A DNA stretch of 45,087 bases from Cytophagales bacterium (GTDB lineage Bacteria > Bacteroidota > Bacteroidia > Cytophagales > Microscillaceae). The notes under the pieces are model-generated. The model ran no database searches, was not told the DNA's origin, and was given only the letters and a program-made list of their open reading frames with translations. The stretch is taken from assembly GCA_013297825.1 (NCBI GenBank), contig JAAFIN010000008.1, positions 1-45,087 of the forward strand, read 5' to 3'. A program made the position numbers and the translations under genes. Shown piece by piece: positions 9,366 to 17,520 of this stretch. Numbering within the stretch: the first letter of the stretch is position 1; the number at the start of each line of letters is the position of its first letter.

Positions 9366-10460
9366 TTAAAAACAAAAAACAGGATTTGTATTTTGTGTAG
9401 TGATGTGTGTTTCAAGCGTGGGAAATTGTTTTTTGATAAAATCATTCAATAATTCGCTGGTGTATTGTTCGCTTTCATAATGTCCAATATCTGCAATGAC
9501 AATTTTATTATCTGCATCAAAAAACTCGTGATATTTGAAATCTGCACTCACATAAACATCAGCTTTTTGGCGAATGGCATTTCCTAACAAAAAACTCCCT
9601 GAACCACCACACAAAGCTACTTTTTTGATATTTTTGCCTAAAAGTTGTGTGTGTTTTACGCAAGATGTTTGCATAGTTTCCTTCAAAAATTTCAAAAAAT
9701 CCATTTCTGACATTTCATTTTCCAATTCACCTATTGCACCAGCACCCACTTCTTGATTGGTATTTTCTACATTTTGCAAAAAATATGCTACTTCTTCGTA
9801 AGGGTGATTTTCGTGCATTGCACGCATAATTTGTGATTGTAACGGAAAAGGAAAAATAACCTCTACACGATTTTCTTGCACTTCTTCCTGTTGATTTTTT
9901 TCACCAATAAATGCGTTACTTTGTTCAGTTGGCATAAAAGTTCCTGTGCCTTGTGTCCTAAAACTACAATTTTTATAATTTCCTATTTGTCCTGCACCAG
10001 CATTAGCAAGGGCATTTAGGAGTTTTTGGGTGTGGTCTAATGGCACAAAAATTGTAAGTTTTTGTAAAGTTTGGTTTTTTGGGGCAAGAATTTTAATATT
10101 TTTTAAGCCTAATTTTTCAGCAATTTTAAAATTCACACCATTTTTTACATTGTCCAAATTGGTATGAATGGCAAAAATCGCCACATCATTTTTAATGGCT
10201 TTTAGCACAGTTCGCTCTACATAACCATTTCCATTAAGCCTTTTTAAGCCTTTAAATACGATTGGGTGATGTGCAATAATCATATTACAACCTTTTTCTA
10301 AGGCTTCATCAATGGTTTTTTCAATACAATCCAACGAAATTAGTATTTTTGTAATTTCAGTTTGAGGATTTCCTACGATAAGCCCTGCATTATCATAATT
10401 TTCTTGGTACGCAGAAGGTGCGATTTTTTCTAAAAATTGTGTAATTTCAAATATTTTCAT
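9366..10460 (-). CDS. Nif3-like dinuclear metal centre protein
   Basis: A member of the Nif3/YbgI (GTP cyclohydrolase I type 2-like) family: a soluble toroidal protein with a two-metal site. The biochemical role is not established for most members. Metal-ligand motifs are visible: IIAHHP (H64, H65), HTNLDN (H99, D103), and GHYESE near the C-terminus (H327, E331). Length 364 suits the longer family form, which has a PII-like middle domain inserted (about residues 130-235) between the two halves. The start MKIFEITQFLEKIAPSAYQENYDNAG is typical. It is monocistronic on the minus strand, with a candidate TAATTTTG box 32 bases upstream of the start codon. Confidence 0.93.
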   Translation of the reverse strand: MKIFEITQFLEKIAPSAYQENYDNAGLIVGNPQTEITKILISLDCIEKTIDEALEKGCNMIIAHHPIVFKGLKRLNGNGYVERTVLKAIKNDVAIFAIHTNLDNVKNGVNFKIAEKLGLKNIKILAPKNQTLQKLTIFVPLDHTQKLLNALANAGAGQIGNYKNCSFRTQGTGTFMPTEQSNAFIGEKNQQEEVQENRVEVIFPFPLQSQIMRAMHENHPYEEVAYFLQNVENTNQEVGAGAIGELENEMSEMDFLKFLKETMQTSCVKHTQLLGKNIKKVALCGGSGSFLLGNAIRQKADVYVSADFKYHEFFDADNKIVIADIGHYESEQYTSELLNDFIKKQFPTLETHITTQNTNPVFCF

Positions 10461-10491
10461 TTTTGTATTTATTTTTTAAAACTTTAAAAAT

Positions 10492-10499
10492 CAAAATTA
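10492..10499 (-). promoter_or_regulatory. Candidate -7 box of the Nif3 gene
   Basis: On the minus strand this reads TAATTTTG, an exact match to the Bacteroidota TAnnTTTG element, and places a transcription start roughly 25 bases before the ATG. No clear TTG -33 element was identified, and in DNA this AT-rich the match can arise by chance. Confidence 0.45.
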
Positions 10500-10538
10500 G
10501 AGTTTTTTAAATGAAGCCATTTTGAAACACTGATTTTA

Positions 10539-10632
10539 CAAACAGCCAGGTTCTTTCAGAATGACATTATTTTCACGGATTTTTTTCTTTTTTTTGTAAA
10601 ATTTTGATGTTTTTTACAAATTTTTGTAATTC
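10539..10632. repeat. Dispersed intergenic repeat (copy 1)
   Basis: The stretch from cacggattttttt to gatgttttttacaaattttt closely resembles bases 43420-43483 on the same strand. It lies in the 531-base gap 10461-10991. The rest of that gap is poly-A/T-rich DNA without a coding frame that I can support. Confidence 0.6.
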
Positions 10633-10991
10633 ACTTACAAACTCTATTATTTTTTGTATTATGCTAACGATTTGTTAATCATATTTTTAGTGTAATTATA
10701 AATTTTTTATTTATTATCTTGCAAATAGAACTAAACTTTTTGATTTTTTTTGTGTCAAAGAAAAAAAAATTAACATATACATTTACTTTTTTTTACAAAA
10801 AGGTATCTAATAAAAAGATGTCTTACTAACTTTCCAATTTTTTAAAAAAAATTATTTTTTGCACAACCTTTTTTATGCTTGTTGCGTATATTAAATTATA
10901 ACAACGAAAAAGTGTAAAAATTATTTTAAAATCAAAAAAATAAAATTTTTAACTTAATTTCTCTTTATTTATAAAATAAAACATTAAAAAA

Positions 10992-11930
10992 ATGTCATTA
11001 TTCAGTATATTTTTTACATTCTTGTTTGCTTTTGGTAATACACCAACTACAAACATACAATTAAGCAACGAAACCTATCAAGTAGTATTTGTACAAGGTA
11101 ATATCAGCATTGGCGGACAAGCCTTGACAAGAGGTGCTTCTTTGAACGCTTCACAAAAAGTGGTTTTTAAAGGAAATGACGCAAAAGCTGTCGTTATCAG
11201 CACTACAAGAGGTCGTTTCGTATTGGACTCCAAAAAAGCAACCCCAGCAGGTAGCGAATTGGTGGCTTTTATCAAAGACGTAGTTTCTCCACTCAAAACC
11301 AATTCTAAACTCTCTACAAGAGGCGGTTTGAACGAAAAAGGTATCCTTGATTTGGAAAAACATTTTGGTATGCAAGCAAAACCTGAAGAATTTTTACCAA
11401 CTTTTATTATGATTGGTGATAATTATGAATTTAAAATTGGTGAAAAGGTAGAAGCTAACCAAATCGTAGCAGTAAAAACAGGTGCTAAAATGACAGGTTT
11501 GAAACGTGTAGGCAATATGTATGCTATTTCTAAAGCATCTGTACAAGATGCGAAAAAAGTAGAAATTATTTATGCGAAAAAAGGAACTACAAAACAAGAT
11601 GTAAGGGCTTCTTTTAAACCTTTATTTATTGAATCAAAAGACCTTAAAGATGGTTTTGAGCAATACCTTAAACTTGTAGATATTGAAGAAATCGTAAATA
11701 TCAATATGAAAAAAGCAAACGATTTGGAAGTTGCTGCTAACAAACTTTCTGCATCTGACCTTGACGCAAAAATCAAAAAAATGACTACTCCACAGAAAAA
11801 AGCACTTGTATTGTTCTATTATTTGCAAGAAAGTTTTGGTGAAATGGACGCTCAAGGCAATATTGATGTAAATAAAATCAAAGTTGATGAAGATTACTTG
11901 GAGAAATTTATAAATGATAACAAATTATAA
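10992..11930 (+). CDS. Exported protein of unknown function (312 aa)
   Basis: I do not recognise the family. The N-terminus (MSLFSIFFTFLFAFGNT) is a hydrophobic, signal-peptide-like stretch but lacks basic residues. Residues about 25-75 (VVFVQGNISIGGQAL, then RGRFVLD) have the beta-rich look of a FecR-like or envelope domain. The remainder is Lys-rich and helical, including AKKMTTPQKKALVLFYYLQESFGEMD. The gene stands alone, with a 531-base upstream gap and a strong terminator behind it. Codon use is even and the frame is free of shadows of comparable quality, so it is a real gene; function is open. Confidence 0.8.
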   Translation: MSLFSIFFTFLFAFGNTPTTNIQLSNETYQVVFVQGNISIGGQALTRGASLNASQKVVFKGNDAKAVVISTTRGRFVLDSKKATPAGSELVAFIKDVVSPLKTNSKLSTRGGLNEKGILDLEKHFGMQAKPEEFLPTFIMIGDNYEFKIGEKVEANQIVAVKTGAKMTGLKRVGNMYAISKASVQDAKKVEIIYAKKGTTKQDVRASFKPLFIESKDLKDGFEQYLKLVDIEEIVNINMKKANDLEVAANKLSASDLDAKIKKMTTPQKKALVLFYYLQESFGEMDAQGNIDVNKIKVDEDYLEKFINDNKL

Positions 11931-11947
11931 TTTTCTTTGAAATAAAC

Positions 11948-11988
11948 AAAAAAAGCCAAATTTTCCTAAGAAAATTTGGCTTTTTTTT
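11948..11988 (+). terminator. Terminator after the 312-aa gene
   Basis: The arms agccaaattttc and gaaaatttggct enclose a four-base loop, followed by eight T. It begins 18 bases past the stop codon. Confidence 0.92.
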
Positions 11989-12102
11989 GTGGTTTATTGG
12001 GTTCTCTGACAATTTTTGTGGAAGAATAAAAGATTTCTTTTCCAAAATATCATTTTGAAGCTAATTTAAAACTATTTTTTAATTTTTAAAATAAAAAATA
12101 AT

Positions 12103-12480
12103 ATGAAAAAACTATTTTTATTTTTATCCATTATTTTCTTTTTTGGAAATAATAATAATGTTTTTGGACAAGATGATAATGCAATATATGAGGTGGTGGA
12201 TAAAAAAGCGGAATTTCCTGGTGGTTACATAGAATTTCAGAAATTTGTAACCAAAACCTATGAATATCCAAAGAAACTTTGTATTATGGGAACTTCAATA
12301 CTTCAATTTGTTGTGGAAAAAGATAGTACAGTTTCAAATATAAAAATTTTTAAAGATTTACACCCTAAATTTGAGGCAGAAGCTATACGTGTTGTAAAAC
12401 TTACAAAATGGATTCCTGCAACCTACAAAGGTAAAATTGTCAGAAATCGTATTATAGTTCCCATAAAGGTTAAATATTAA
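12103..12480 (+). CDS. Small secreted TonB C-terminal domain protein
   Basis: 125 residues: a signal peptide (about 1-22, ending VFGQ) followed directly by a TonB C-terminal domain. Visible family signs are AEFPGGYIEFQKFVTKTYEYP, ILQFVVEKDSTVSNIKIFKDLHPKFEAEAIRVV, WIPATYKGKIVRNRIIVPIKV. In full TonB proteins this domain contacts the TonB box of outer-membrane receptors; here the N-terminal anchor helix and proline-rich spacer are absent. It therefore cannot transduce energy alone and may be a periplasmic binding module, a common stand-alone form in Bacteroidota. Monocistronic, with a shared bidirectional terminator behind. Confidence 0.85.
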   Translation: MKKLFLFLSIIFFFGNNNNVFGQDDNAIYEVVDKKAEFPGGYIEFQKFVTKTYEYPKKLCIMGTSILQFVVEKDSTVSNIKIFKDLHPKFEAEAIRVVKLTKWIPATYKGKIVRNRIIVPIKVKY

Positions 12481-12499
12481 ATTTCAATTTTTTGAAAAT

Positions 12500-12539
12500 A
12501 AAAAAAAGCCAAAAAAATATTTTTTTGGCTTTTTTTTAT
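12500..12539. terminator. Bidirectional terminator between convergent genes
   Basis: An A run, agccaaaaaaatatttttttggct, and a T run form a self-complementary hairpin between the TonB-C gene (plus) and the GAF sensor (minus). It can serve both strands. Confidence 0.88.
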
Positions 12540-12580
12540 TTTTTTACTGATTCCTAAGACATAATTCCTGACAACTTTTT

Positions 12581-14545
12581 CTACGCAAAAGTCGGTTGTA
12601 ACTGCAATTTCGCATCTGTAATATCATCAATAATAAACAAAAATTTGCGAACATTGCCCATTTCATCACGAATTGCAGAGGCACTTATACGTGTAAAAAA
12701 TCTTGCATCATTTTTACCTTTGATATAGGCATAACTTTGCCATTTGATACCTTTTTCCAAATGTGATTTTCCTTCATCTATTTTATCTTGGGCAAAAAAC
12801 AAATAATCTATGGCAAGTCCTTGTAATTCAGACAAATCCAAACGCAGGCGAGTAGTTGCGAGGTCATTTACGCTTTTTACTGCAAATTTTTCGTCAGTTT
12901 CCACAATCAAATACGCAGTATTTAGCAAAGCATCTTTTTCTTGTGCCTCTCTTTGTGAAGTTTCCAAAAACATTTGGGTAGATTGCAAAGCCTCCATACT
13001 AATGCGTGTTTCTTCCTCTTGTGCCTTCATTTGTTCGGTAATATTATTAGATTCTTGAAGGAGTTTTTGGGTACGAGTATTGATTTTTACAGTTGAAACG
13101 GTGGAAGCAATACTTTCCGCAATTTTTTCCACAAAATTAATTTCAAAAGGTTTAAATGCTTTGAAAGATGCCAATTCAACCACACCAAATACTTCTTCAT
13201 TGATTTTCAAAGGCACAATCAAAATACAATTTGGATTGGATTCGCCCAAACCTGACGTAATGCTAATATAACCTGTTGGCACATCAGTAAGACAAATCGT
13301 AGCTTTTTCTTGCCACGCTTGTCCAGCAAGTCCATCACCACCATAAATACGTTGGTTCATATAACTTTTGTCAATGTCCCACGCATAACAGGCTTGCATT
13401 GTGAGATATTTTTCGTTGTTTTCGTCTGGTTCATCAGCAGTAATAAATAATGCACCTTGATTGCCTTTGATGTATTTTACCAAAGAAGAAATAATATTTT
13501 CAGCGAGTTTTTGGAGGTTGTTATTATCTTTTTTCAAAATCTCACTAAATAATACAAGACCTTCATTCGTCCAAGTACGTATTTTTTCTTCTTCTGCCAC
13601 TTTCAAAAGGTTGGTACGCATACCCAAAAGTGCATTTCCAAGAATATCTTTATTACTTACAGGTTTGTAAGGTGCGGTATAATTTCCCTTACCAATACTT
13701 TCCGCAAAATCAGAAGTATTGCGAAGCGAATAAATCAATTTATCAGCAGAATCTGCCATTTCGCCAATTTCATCTGCATTAAATTTATAATGTTGGTCTT
13801 GAGGAATTTCGCCCTCGCCTAATTTCACGAAAACGCTATTGATGTATTTAATAGGGCGAACAATCTGCCTACGTGTCCACCAATTCACAAGAAAACCAAT
13901 AAATACAAGTCCTGTTCCCAAAATAATAATCAAATTACTAAGATTATTAAAAGACCCCAAAAGTTGGTTTTCGGTTTGCTCACGTTCTTGTTTTTTTTGA
14001 GCAGAGATATTATCAAGTTTTTTTACAAGTAAATCATTTTCCACCAAAACACGTCCATTAAGGATTTTTTCAGCTTTTTGGATATTATCAGATTGCAAAT
14101 AAGATTCGCTATCAGGCAAATAATCCATAATTTCCTCTTGTGCTTTTTTCAAAACCTCAAATTTTACAATCGCAGAATCTAACTGACGAGCAAGATTTTG
14201 GTTTCGCCAATTTTTGCTAAAACCCTGCATATTTTCTTTAAAATCAGGGAAATTTTCGTGGATTTTTTGCAGATTTTTTTTATCGTCAGCCCTTGCGTTG
14301 CCAGATTCATATACCCAACTAAACGTAAAAAGCGTAGATTGTGTAACCATTAGCCTAAATTTATCCAAATAATCAATGGCAGGATTTACGATTTTGCTTG
14401 CCTCCTGTACTTTGTCGGTACTTTGTTGGAGCGTAACAAGGCTAATAATACCATTGACAATAAAAAGTATATAAATAAATATAAAACCAAGAATAATTTT
14501 TTGGCTAATACTTTTCAGTTGAAAAAAGGATAAAATATATTTCAT
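12581..14545 (-). CDS. Membrane sensor: HAMP-GAF-PAS, no output domain
   Basis: 654 residues from the ATG at 14545. TM1 is about 18-40, an extracytoplasmic helical sensor about 41-190, TM2 about 195-217, then HAMP (about 218-270), a linker, GAF (about 320-480, with VKYIKGNQGALFI and VPLKINEEVFGVVELASF), a coiled coil, and a PAS domain ending DDITDAKL. The protein stops after PAS: there is no histidine kinase, GGDEF or phosphatase. It is a paralogue of the gene at 14985-16154, from which it diverges. The frame is open a further 53 codons upstream to 14704, but that extension translates a palindromic repeat, so I use MKYILSFFQ as the start. It may act by protein contact with another signalling protein. 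Confidence 0.88.
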   Translation of the reverse strand: MKYILSFFQLKSISQKIILGFIFIYILFIVNGIISLVTLQQSTDKVQEASKIVNPAIDYLDKFRLMVTQSTLFTFSWVYESGNARADDKKNLQKIHENFPDFKENMQGFSKNWRNQNLARQLDSAIVKFEVLKKAQEEIMDYLPDSESYLQSDNIQKAEKILNGRVLVENDLLVKKLDNISAQKKQEREQTENQLLGSFNNLSNLIIILGTGLVFIGFLVNWWTRRQIVRPIKYINSVFVKLGEGEIPQDQHYKFNADEIGEMADSADKLIYSLRNTSDFAESIGKGNYTAPYKPVSNKDILGNALLGMRTNLLKVAEEEKIRTWTNEGLVLFSEILKKDNNNLQKLAENIISSLVKYIKGNQGALFITADEPDENNEKYLTMQACYAWDIDKSYMNQRIYGGDGLAGQAWQEKATICLTDVPTGYISITSGLGESNPNCILIVPLKINEEVFGVVELASFKAFKPFEINFVEKIAESIASTVSTVKINTRTQKLLQESNNITEQMKAQEEETRISMEALQSTQMFLETSQREAQEKDALLNTAYLIVETDEKFAVKSVNDLATTRLRLDLSELQGLAIDYLFFAQDKIDEGKSHLEKGIKWQSYAYIKGKNDARFFTRISASAIRDEMGNVRKFLFIIDDITDAKLQLQPTFA

Positions 14546-14624
14546 GTTATAATTTTTTTTTATGAAAATTTTTATTTGAGAAAGTACAAAAAACCCAAAA
14601 TATCTTTTCTTTTGAAGGGTTTTT

Positions 14625-14656
14625 AACTTTTGGAAGGTTTGAAACCCTCCAAAAGT
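14625..14656. repeat. Palindrome, cttttggagg family (copy 2)
   Basis: The arms aacttttggaagg and ccctccaaaagtt have a short gtttgaaa loop and the same arm sequence as 1970-2003, with one extra base. It lies in the leader of the GAF-PAS sensor gene and accounts for the false N-terminal extension of that frame. Confidence 0.7.
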
Positions 14657-14783
14657 TTTCAGATGTAAAAATACAAATTTAAACTTTTGCAAATTCAATA
14701 CCAAAGCTACTTATTCATTTTTTAATTTAAAAATAAAAACATAATAATTCCCAAAATAAAACGTGAAATAACCCATTTTTTTT

Positions 14784-14791
14784 TATTTTTG
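14784..14791 (+). promoter_or_regulatory. Candidate -7 box of the second GAF sensor gene
   Basis: TATTTTTG matches TAnnTTTG and lies about 190 bases before the start of the gene at 14985. If correct, the transcript leader consists almost wholly of two tandem repeat families. No TTG at the expected -33 distance was seen. Confidence 0.35.
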
Positions 14792-14800
14792 CGAAGAAAT

Positions 14801-14838
14801 TAGGGGAAAGGTGTAAGGGGAAAGGTGTAAGGGGAAAG
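14801..14838. repeat. ggggaaaggtgtaa tandem repeat
   Basis: About three units of ggggaaaggtgtaa. It is the reverse complement type of the cacctttcccc strings seen upstream of pruA. Confidence 0.7.
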
Positions 14839-14875
14839 TACAAAATACAAAACAGCTAAGAAATTATTTAAACTT

Positions 14876-14980
14876 TTTGAACTTTTGAACCTTAAACTTT
14901 TTGAACCTTGAACTTTTTGAACCTTGAACTTTTGAACTTTTGAACTTTTGAACCTTGAACTTTTGAACCTTGAACTTTTA
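14876..14980 (+). repeat. TTGAAC-type tandem repeat (leader of GAF gene)
   Basis: Head-to-tail units of cttgaac, cttttgaac and ctttttgaac run to within a few bases of the ATG at 14985. The same family forms the leaders of the genes at 17512 and 18568 and abuts the stop of the gene at 21311. Confidence 0.85.
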
Positions 14981-14984
14981 AAGA

Positions 14985-16154
14985 ATGGAAGAAAAACGCT
15001 TACAAATTGTTACAATGACCTGTTTTATGATATTGGTCATTACTACCTGCATCAATCTTATTATTACAACATTATTCAAAGAACAGATAAATATGGTTTT
15101 TTGGATGTGGGAATTTGTAACCAATTTTATGTCTTTGGGACTGATAGGATATTTGATATATATTTTTCAAGTAAATATTTATTTTAATTACAAAAGATTT
15201 TTGAGAAGGTTTTACAATTTTATTTTGGGCAACAAAATGCAAGTAAATGCTTCACAAAAAAAAGGATACTTTGCAAAAGCACATAAAGATTTGGATATTT
15301 TGGAAGATAATTTATTAGAATTAGAAAATTTTGCAAAAAAAATTGGTGAAGGTGAATTTGATGTTGAACTCTCAAAAGATGCACAAAGATTTTCACTTAC
15401 AAAAACCCTTTTGGAAATGAAAAATCGCCTCCAAGAACTCCAAAAAGAAGAAGAACAACGTAATTGGACAATTAGAGGCATTGCAGAGTTTAGTCATATA
15501 TTACGCAATAATAATAATTTTGAGCTTGCCAAAACCACAAATACATTCATTAGTTATCTTATAAAATACATCAAAGCCCAACAAGGTGCTGTATTTGTCA
15601 TCAATAATGAAAAACCTGTAAATAAATTTTTGGAATTGATGGCTTCTTATGCGTACAATGCTACACAATTTGAACAAAAAAAACGAAGTATGGAAGATGG
15701 TTTTTTGGGTGAGTGTATTCGCAGGAAAAAAAATATTAAAATAAATGATATTCCCGAAACATATACCCAAATAACCTCTGGACTTGGGCAAACGATTCCA
15801 CGCAATATATTGCTTGTGCCTATTATTTTTAAGGATATTGTGTATGGTGTGGTGGAAATTAGCACATTGGAAATATTGGAGGATTTTAAAATTGAATTGA
15901 TAGAAACCGTTACACGCAATTTGGCAGTGGCTTTTGATACTTTTTATACCAATCAAAATACCCAAAATCTTCTTAAAGAAACCACTGCTATCAAAGATGA
16001 ACTTATGACAAGGGAACAAATTATGTTAGAAAATATTGAACTTTTGGATGAACTTCAAAATATGGTAGAAAATCAACGTAATACCATAGAACAACAAAAT
16101 ATTTTGATTGAAAACCTTTCAAAAAACGCTACAACCCACAAAGGAGAAATTTAA
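14985..16154 (+). CDS. Membrane GAF-domain sensor, no output domain
   Basis: 389 residues. Two N-terminal membrane helices (about 9-30 and 40-65), a linker, a GAF domain (about 165-320) and a C-terminal coiled coil (about 325-380). It aligns over the linker and GAF with the divergent gene 12581-14545: compare NWTIRGIAEFSHILR with TWTNEGLVLFSEILK, LIKYIKAQQGAVFV with LVKYIKGNQGALFI, and QITSGLGQTIPRNILLVPI with SITSGLGESNPNCILIVPL. It lacks both the periplasmic sensor domain and PAS of its paralogue and has no catalytic output. The two are transcribed away from a shared 440-base spacer, so joint control is plausible. The ligand is unknown. Confidence 0.85.
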   Translation: MEEKRLQIVTMTCFMILVITTCINLIITTLFKEQINMVFWMWEFVTNFMSLGLIGYLIYIFQVNIYFNYKRFLRRFYNFILGNKMQVNASQKKGYFAKAHKDLDILEDNLLELENFAKKIGEGEFDVELSKDAQRFSLTKTLLEMKNRLQELQKEEEQRNWTIRGIAEFSHILRNNNNFELAKTTNTFISYLIKYIKAQQGAVFVINNEKPVNKFLELMASYAYNATQFEQKKRSMEDGFLGECIRRKKNIKINDIPETYTQITSGLGQTIPRNILLVPIIFKDIVYGVVEISTLEILEDFKIELIETVTRNLAVAFDTFYTNQNTQNLLKETTAIKDELMTREQIMLENIELLDELQNMVENQRNTIEQQNILIENLSKNATTHKGEI

Positions 16155-16214
16155 AAAGGAAATTTTAAAAAATGGTTTGTTTTAATTTACATTTCAGAAT
16201 TTACATTTTAAAAT

Positions 16215-16631
16215 ATGTGTGATTTTACAAAAGGATTTATTCTGTGTACTTGTGAAGAAATACCGCCCAAAATAATTCATCATAAAAATTCAAGAAAACA
16301 CAAAAAAAATCTTTCCACAGAAAAAACATATCATTGGTATTTGTGTAAAGTGGAAGCAAAAGATGATGATTTTTTGATGGAAGGTTTATGCGAAATGCCA
16401 AGCCAACAAATAGGAGATGGTTTGGAAGAAGAATGGGTTTTATTGAATTTGAATTGTGAAAAATGTTTTGATTTTGAATACACTCCACAAGAAGGCGATA
16501 ATTTGGTTATTAGATACCATAAAAAACCTGAATTTTTGTCATTTATTTTCAAAAATAATATTTGGGTGGCAGATGCTTATGACCCTTTTGTGTATTTTTC
16601 TACGCTTAAAAATAAAGGTATTTTAAAGTAG
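16215..16631 (+). CDS. Hypothetical protein (138 aa)
   Basis: I do not recognise it. It is a small soluble protein starting MCDFTKGFILCTCEE. It has several cysteines (Cys 2, 11, 13, 44, and CEKC further on), a basic stretch HHKNSRKHKKN, and a C-terminal half rich in aromatics and acidic residues. It starts 60 bases after the GAF sensor stop on the same strand and is followed by an AT-only hairpin, so it is probably cotranscribed with the sensor and may be functionally linked to it. The pattern of cysteines could bind metal, but the spacing matches no motif I know. Confidence 0.7.
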   Translation: MCDFTKGFILCTCEEIPPKIIHHKNSRKHKKNLSTEKTYHWYLCKVEAKDDDFLMEGLCEMPSQQIGDGLEEEWVLLNLNCEKCFDFEYTPQEGDNLVIRYHKKPEFLSFIFKNNIWVADAYDPFVYFSTLKNKGILK

Positions 16632-16692
16632 AAAGCACAAGATTTTTAAAAAATTACACCTTTAATTAAACCTTTTATCAAAAAAAACATCT

Positions 16693-16734
16693 ATAACAAT
16701 AAAAAAATCTGTTTTTTTTATTGTTATTTTTTTA
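16693..16734 (+). terminator. AT-rich hairpin terminator
   Basis: ataacaataaaaaaa pairs with ttttttattgttat and a T run follows, between the 138-aa gene and the sigma factor gene. The stem is nearly all A-T, so termination strength is uncertain. Confidence 0.55.
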
Positions 16735-16764
16735 TAAAAAATTTACTTGTAATAAAAAATTATT

Positions 16765-17310
16765 TTGGAAGATGTAGAGATTTTGACCAAATTTCAAGAC
16801 TCAAATACAAAAAATTGGGCTTTTGAGCAACTTGTCAAAAAATATCAGCAAAAAATTTATGGACACATTCGCAAAATGGTCATTGACCATGATGATGCGA
16901 ATGATATTACGCAAGAAACTTTTGTGAAAATTTGGCGTAACCTGGACGGATTTCAAGGAAATTCGCAGTTATACACGTGGATTTACCGCATTGCGACCAA
17001 TGAATGTTTGAGTTTTTTGGAAAAAAAACGTAAAAAATCGTGGTTTTCTTTTGATACCAAAAACGAATATTTGGCTGAAAAACTCACAAGTTCTGCTTAT
17101 ATATCTGGTGATGAAATCCAAATGAAACTTCAAAAAGCATTATTGACTTTGCCTGACAAACAGCGTTTGGTGTTTAATATGAAATATTTTGATGATATGA
17201 AATATGAGGAAATTTCTGCGGTGCTTGGCACAAGTGTAGGAGCTTTGAAGGCATCTTATCATTTGGCAGTGAAGAAAATTGAGGAGTTTGTAAAATTCAA
17301 TGATGAATGA
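16765..17310 (+). CDS. RNA polymerase ECF sigma factor (sigma-70 family)
   Basis: 181 residues with both ECF domains. Sigma-2 has FEQLVKKYQQKIYGHIRKMV, DDANDITQETFVKIWRNLDGF and TWIYRIATNECLSFL. Sigma-4 has LPDKQRLVFNMKYFDDMKYEEISAVLGTSVGALKASYHLAVKKIEEF, a helix-turn-helix that reads the -35 region. Start: TTG at 16765, because an in-frame TAA lies at 16753 and no ATG fits the fold. It is followed by a membrane protein with an anti-sigma-like layout and a Spy-like periplasmic protein, the usual three-gene order for envelope-stress sigma loci in Bacteroidota. It likely directs its own operon, although I could not identify a matching promoter. Confidence 0.93.
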   Translation: MEDVEILTKFQDSNTKNWAFEQLVKKYQQKIYGHIRKMVIDHDDANDITQETFVKIWRNLDGFQGNSQLYTWIYRIATNECLSFLEKKRKKSWFSFDTKNEYLAEKLTSSAYISGDEIQMKLQKALLTLPDKQRLVFNMKYFDDMKYEEISAVLGTSVGALKASYHLAVKKIEEFVKFNDE

Positions 17311-17311
17311 T

Positions 17312-17380
17312 AAATGGAACAGCCAAAGTCTGAAGCAGGATTTTCAGGATTTGAGGATTAACAGGATTAAATACAAATTA
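17312..17380 (+). repeat. Intergenic spacer repeat (copy 1)
   Basis: An aacagccaaa string, then gcaggattttcaggatt and acaggattaaatacaaatt. Nearly the same series, in the same order, occupies 18423-18490. Both run straight into a TTGAAC-type array. Confidence 0.75.
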
Positions 17381-17520
17381 AACCTTAAACCTTAAACTTT
17401 TGAACCTTGAACTTTGAACTTTGAACTTTTGAACCTTGAACTTTTGAACCTTGAACTTTTTAAACCTTGAACTTTTGAACCTTGAACTTTTTAAACCTTG
17501 AACTTTAAACCTTGAACTTT
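17381..17520 (+). repeat. TTGAAC-type tandem repeat, overlaps a start codon
   Basis: An array of cttgaac, ctttgaac, cttttgaac and ctttttaaac units. The last unit supplies the TTG start and first codons (M-N-F-K-P) of the following gene. Confidence 0.85.

Noticed and set aside
10992-11930. The 312-aa gene as a FecR anti-sigma factor
   Set aside because: Only a short beta-rich stretch is similar; there is no membrane helix in the usual place and no sigma gene beside it.
14546-14704. N-terminal extension of the GAF-PAS sensor
   Set aside because: It translates a palindromic repeat and A/T-rich leader; MKYILSFFQ at 14545 precedes a normal membrane helix.
14876-14980. TTGAAC arrays as CRISPR repeats
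   Set aside because: Units of 7-10 bases without spacers; simple tandem repeats.
14948-15187. Plus-strand frame of 79 codons starting in the TTGAAC array
   Set aside because: Different frame over the start of the GAF sensor gene; its first residues are repeat translation.
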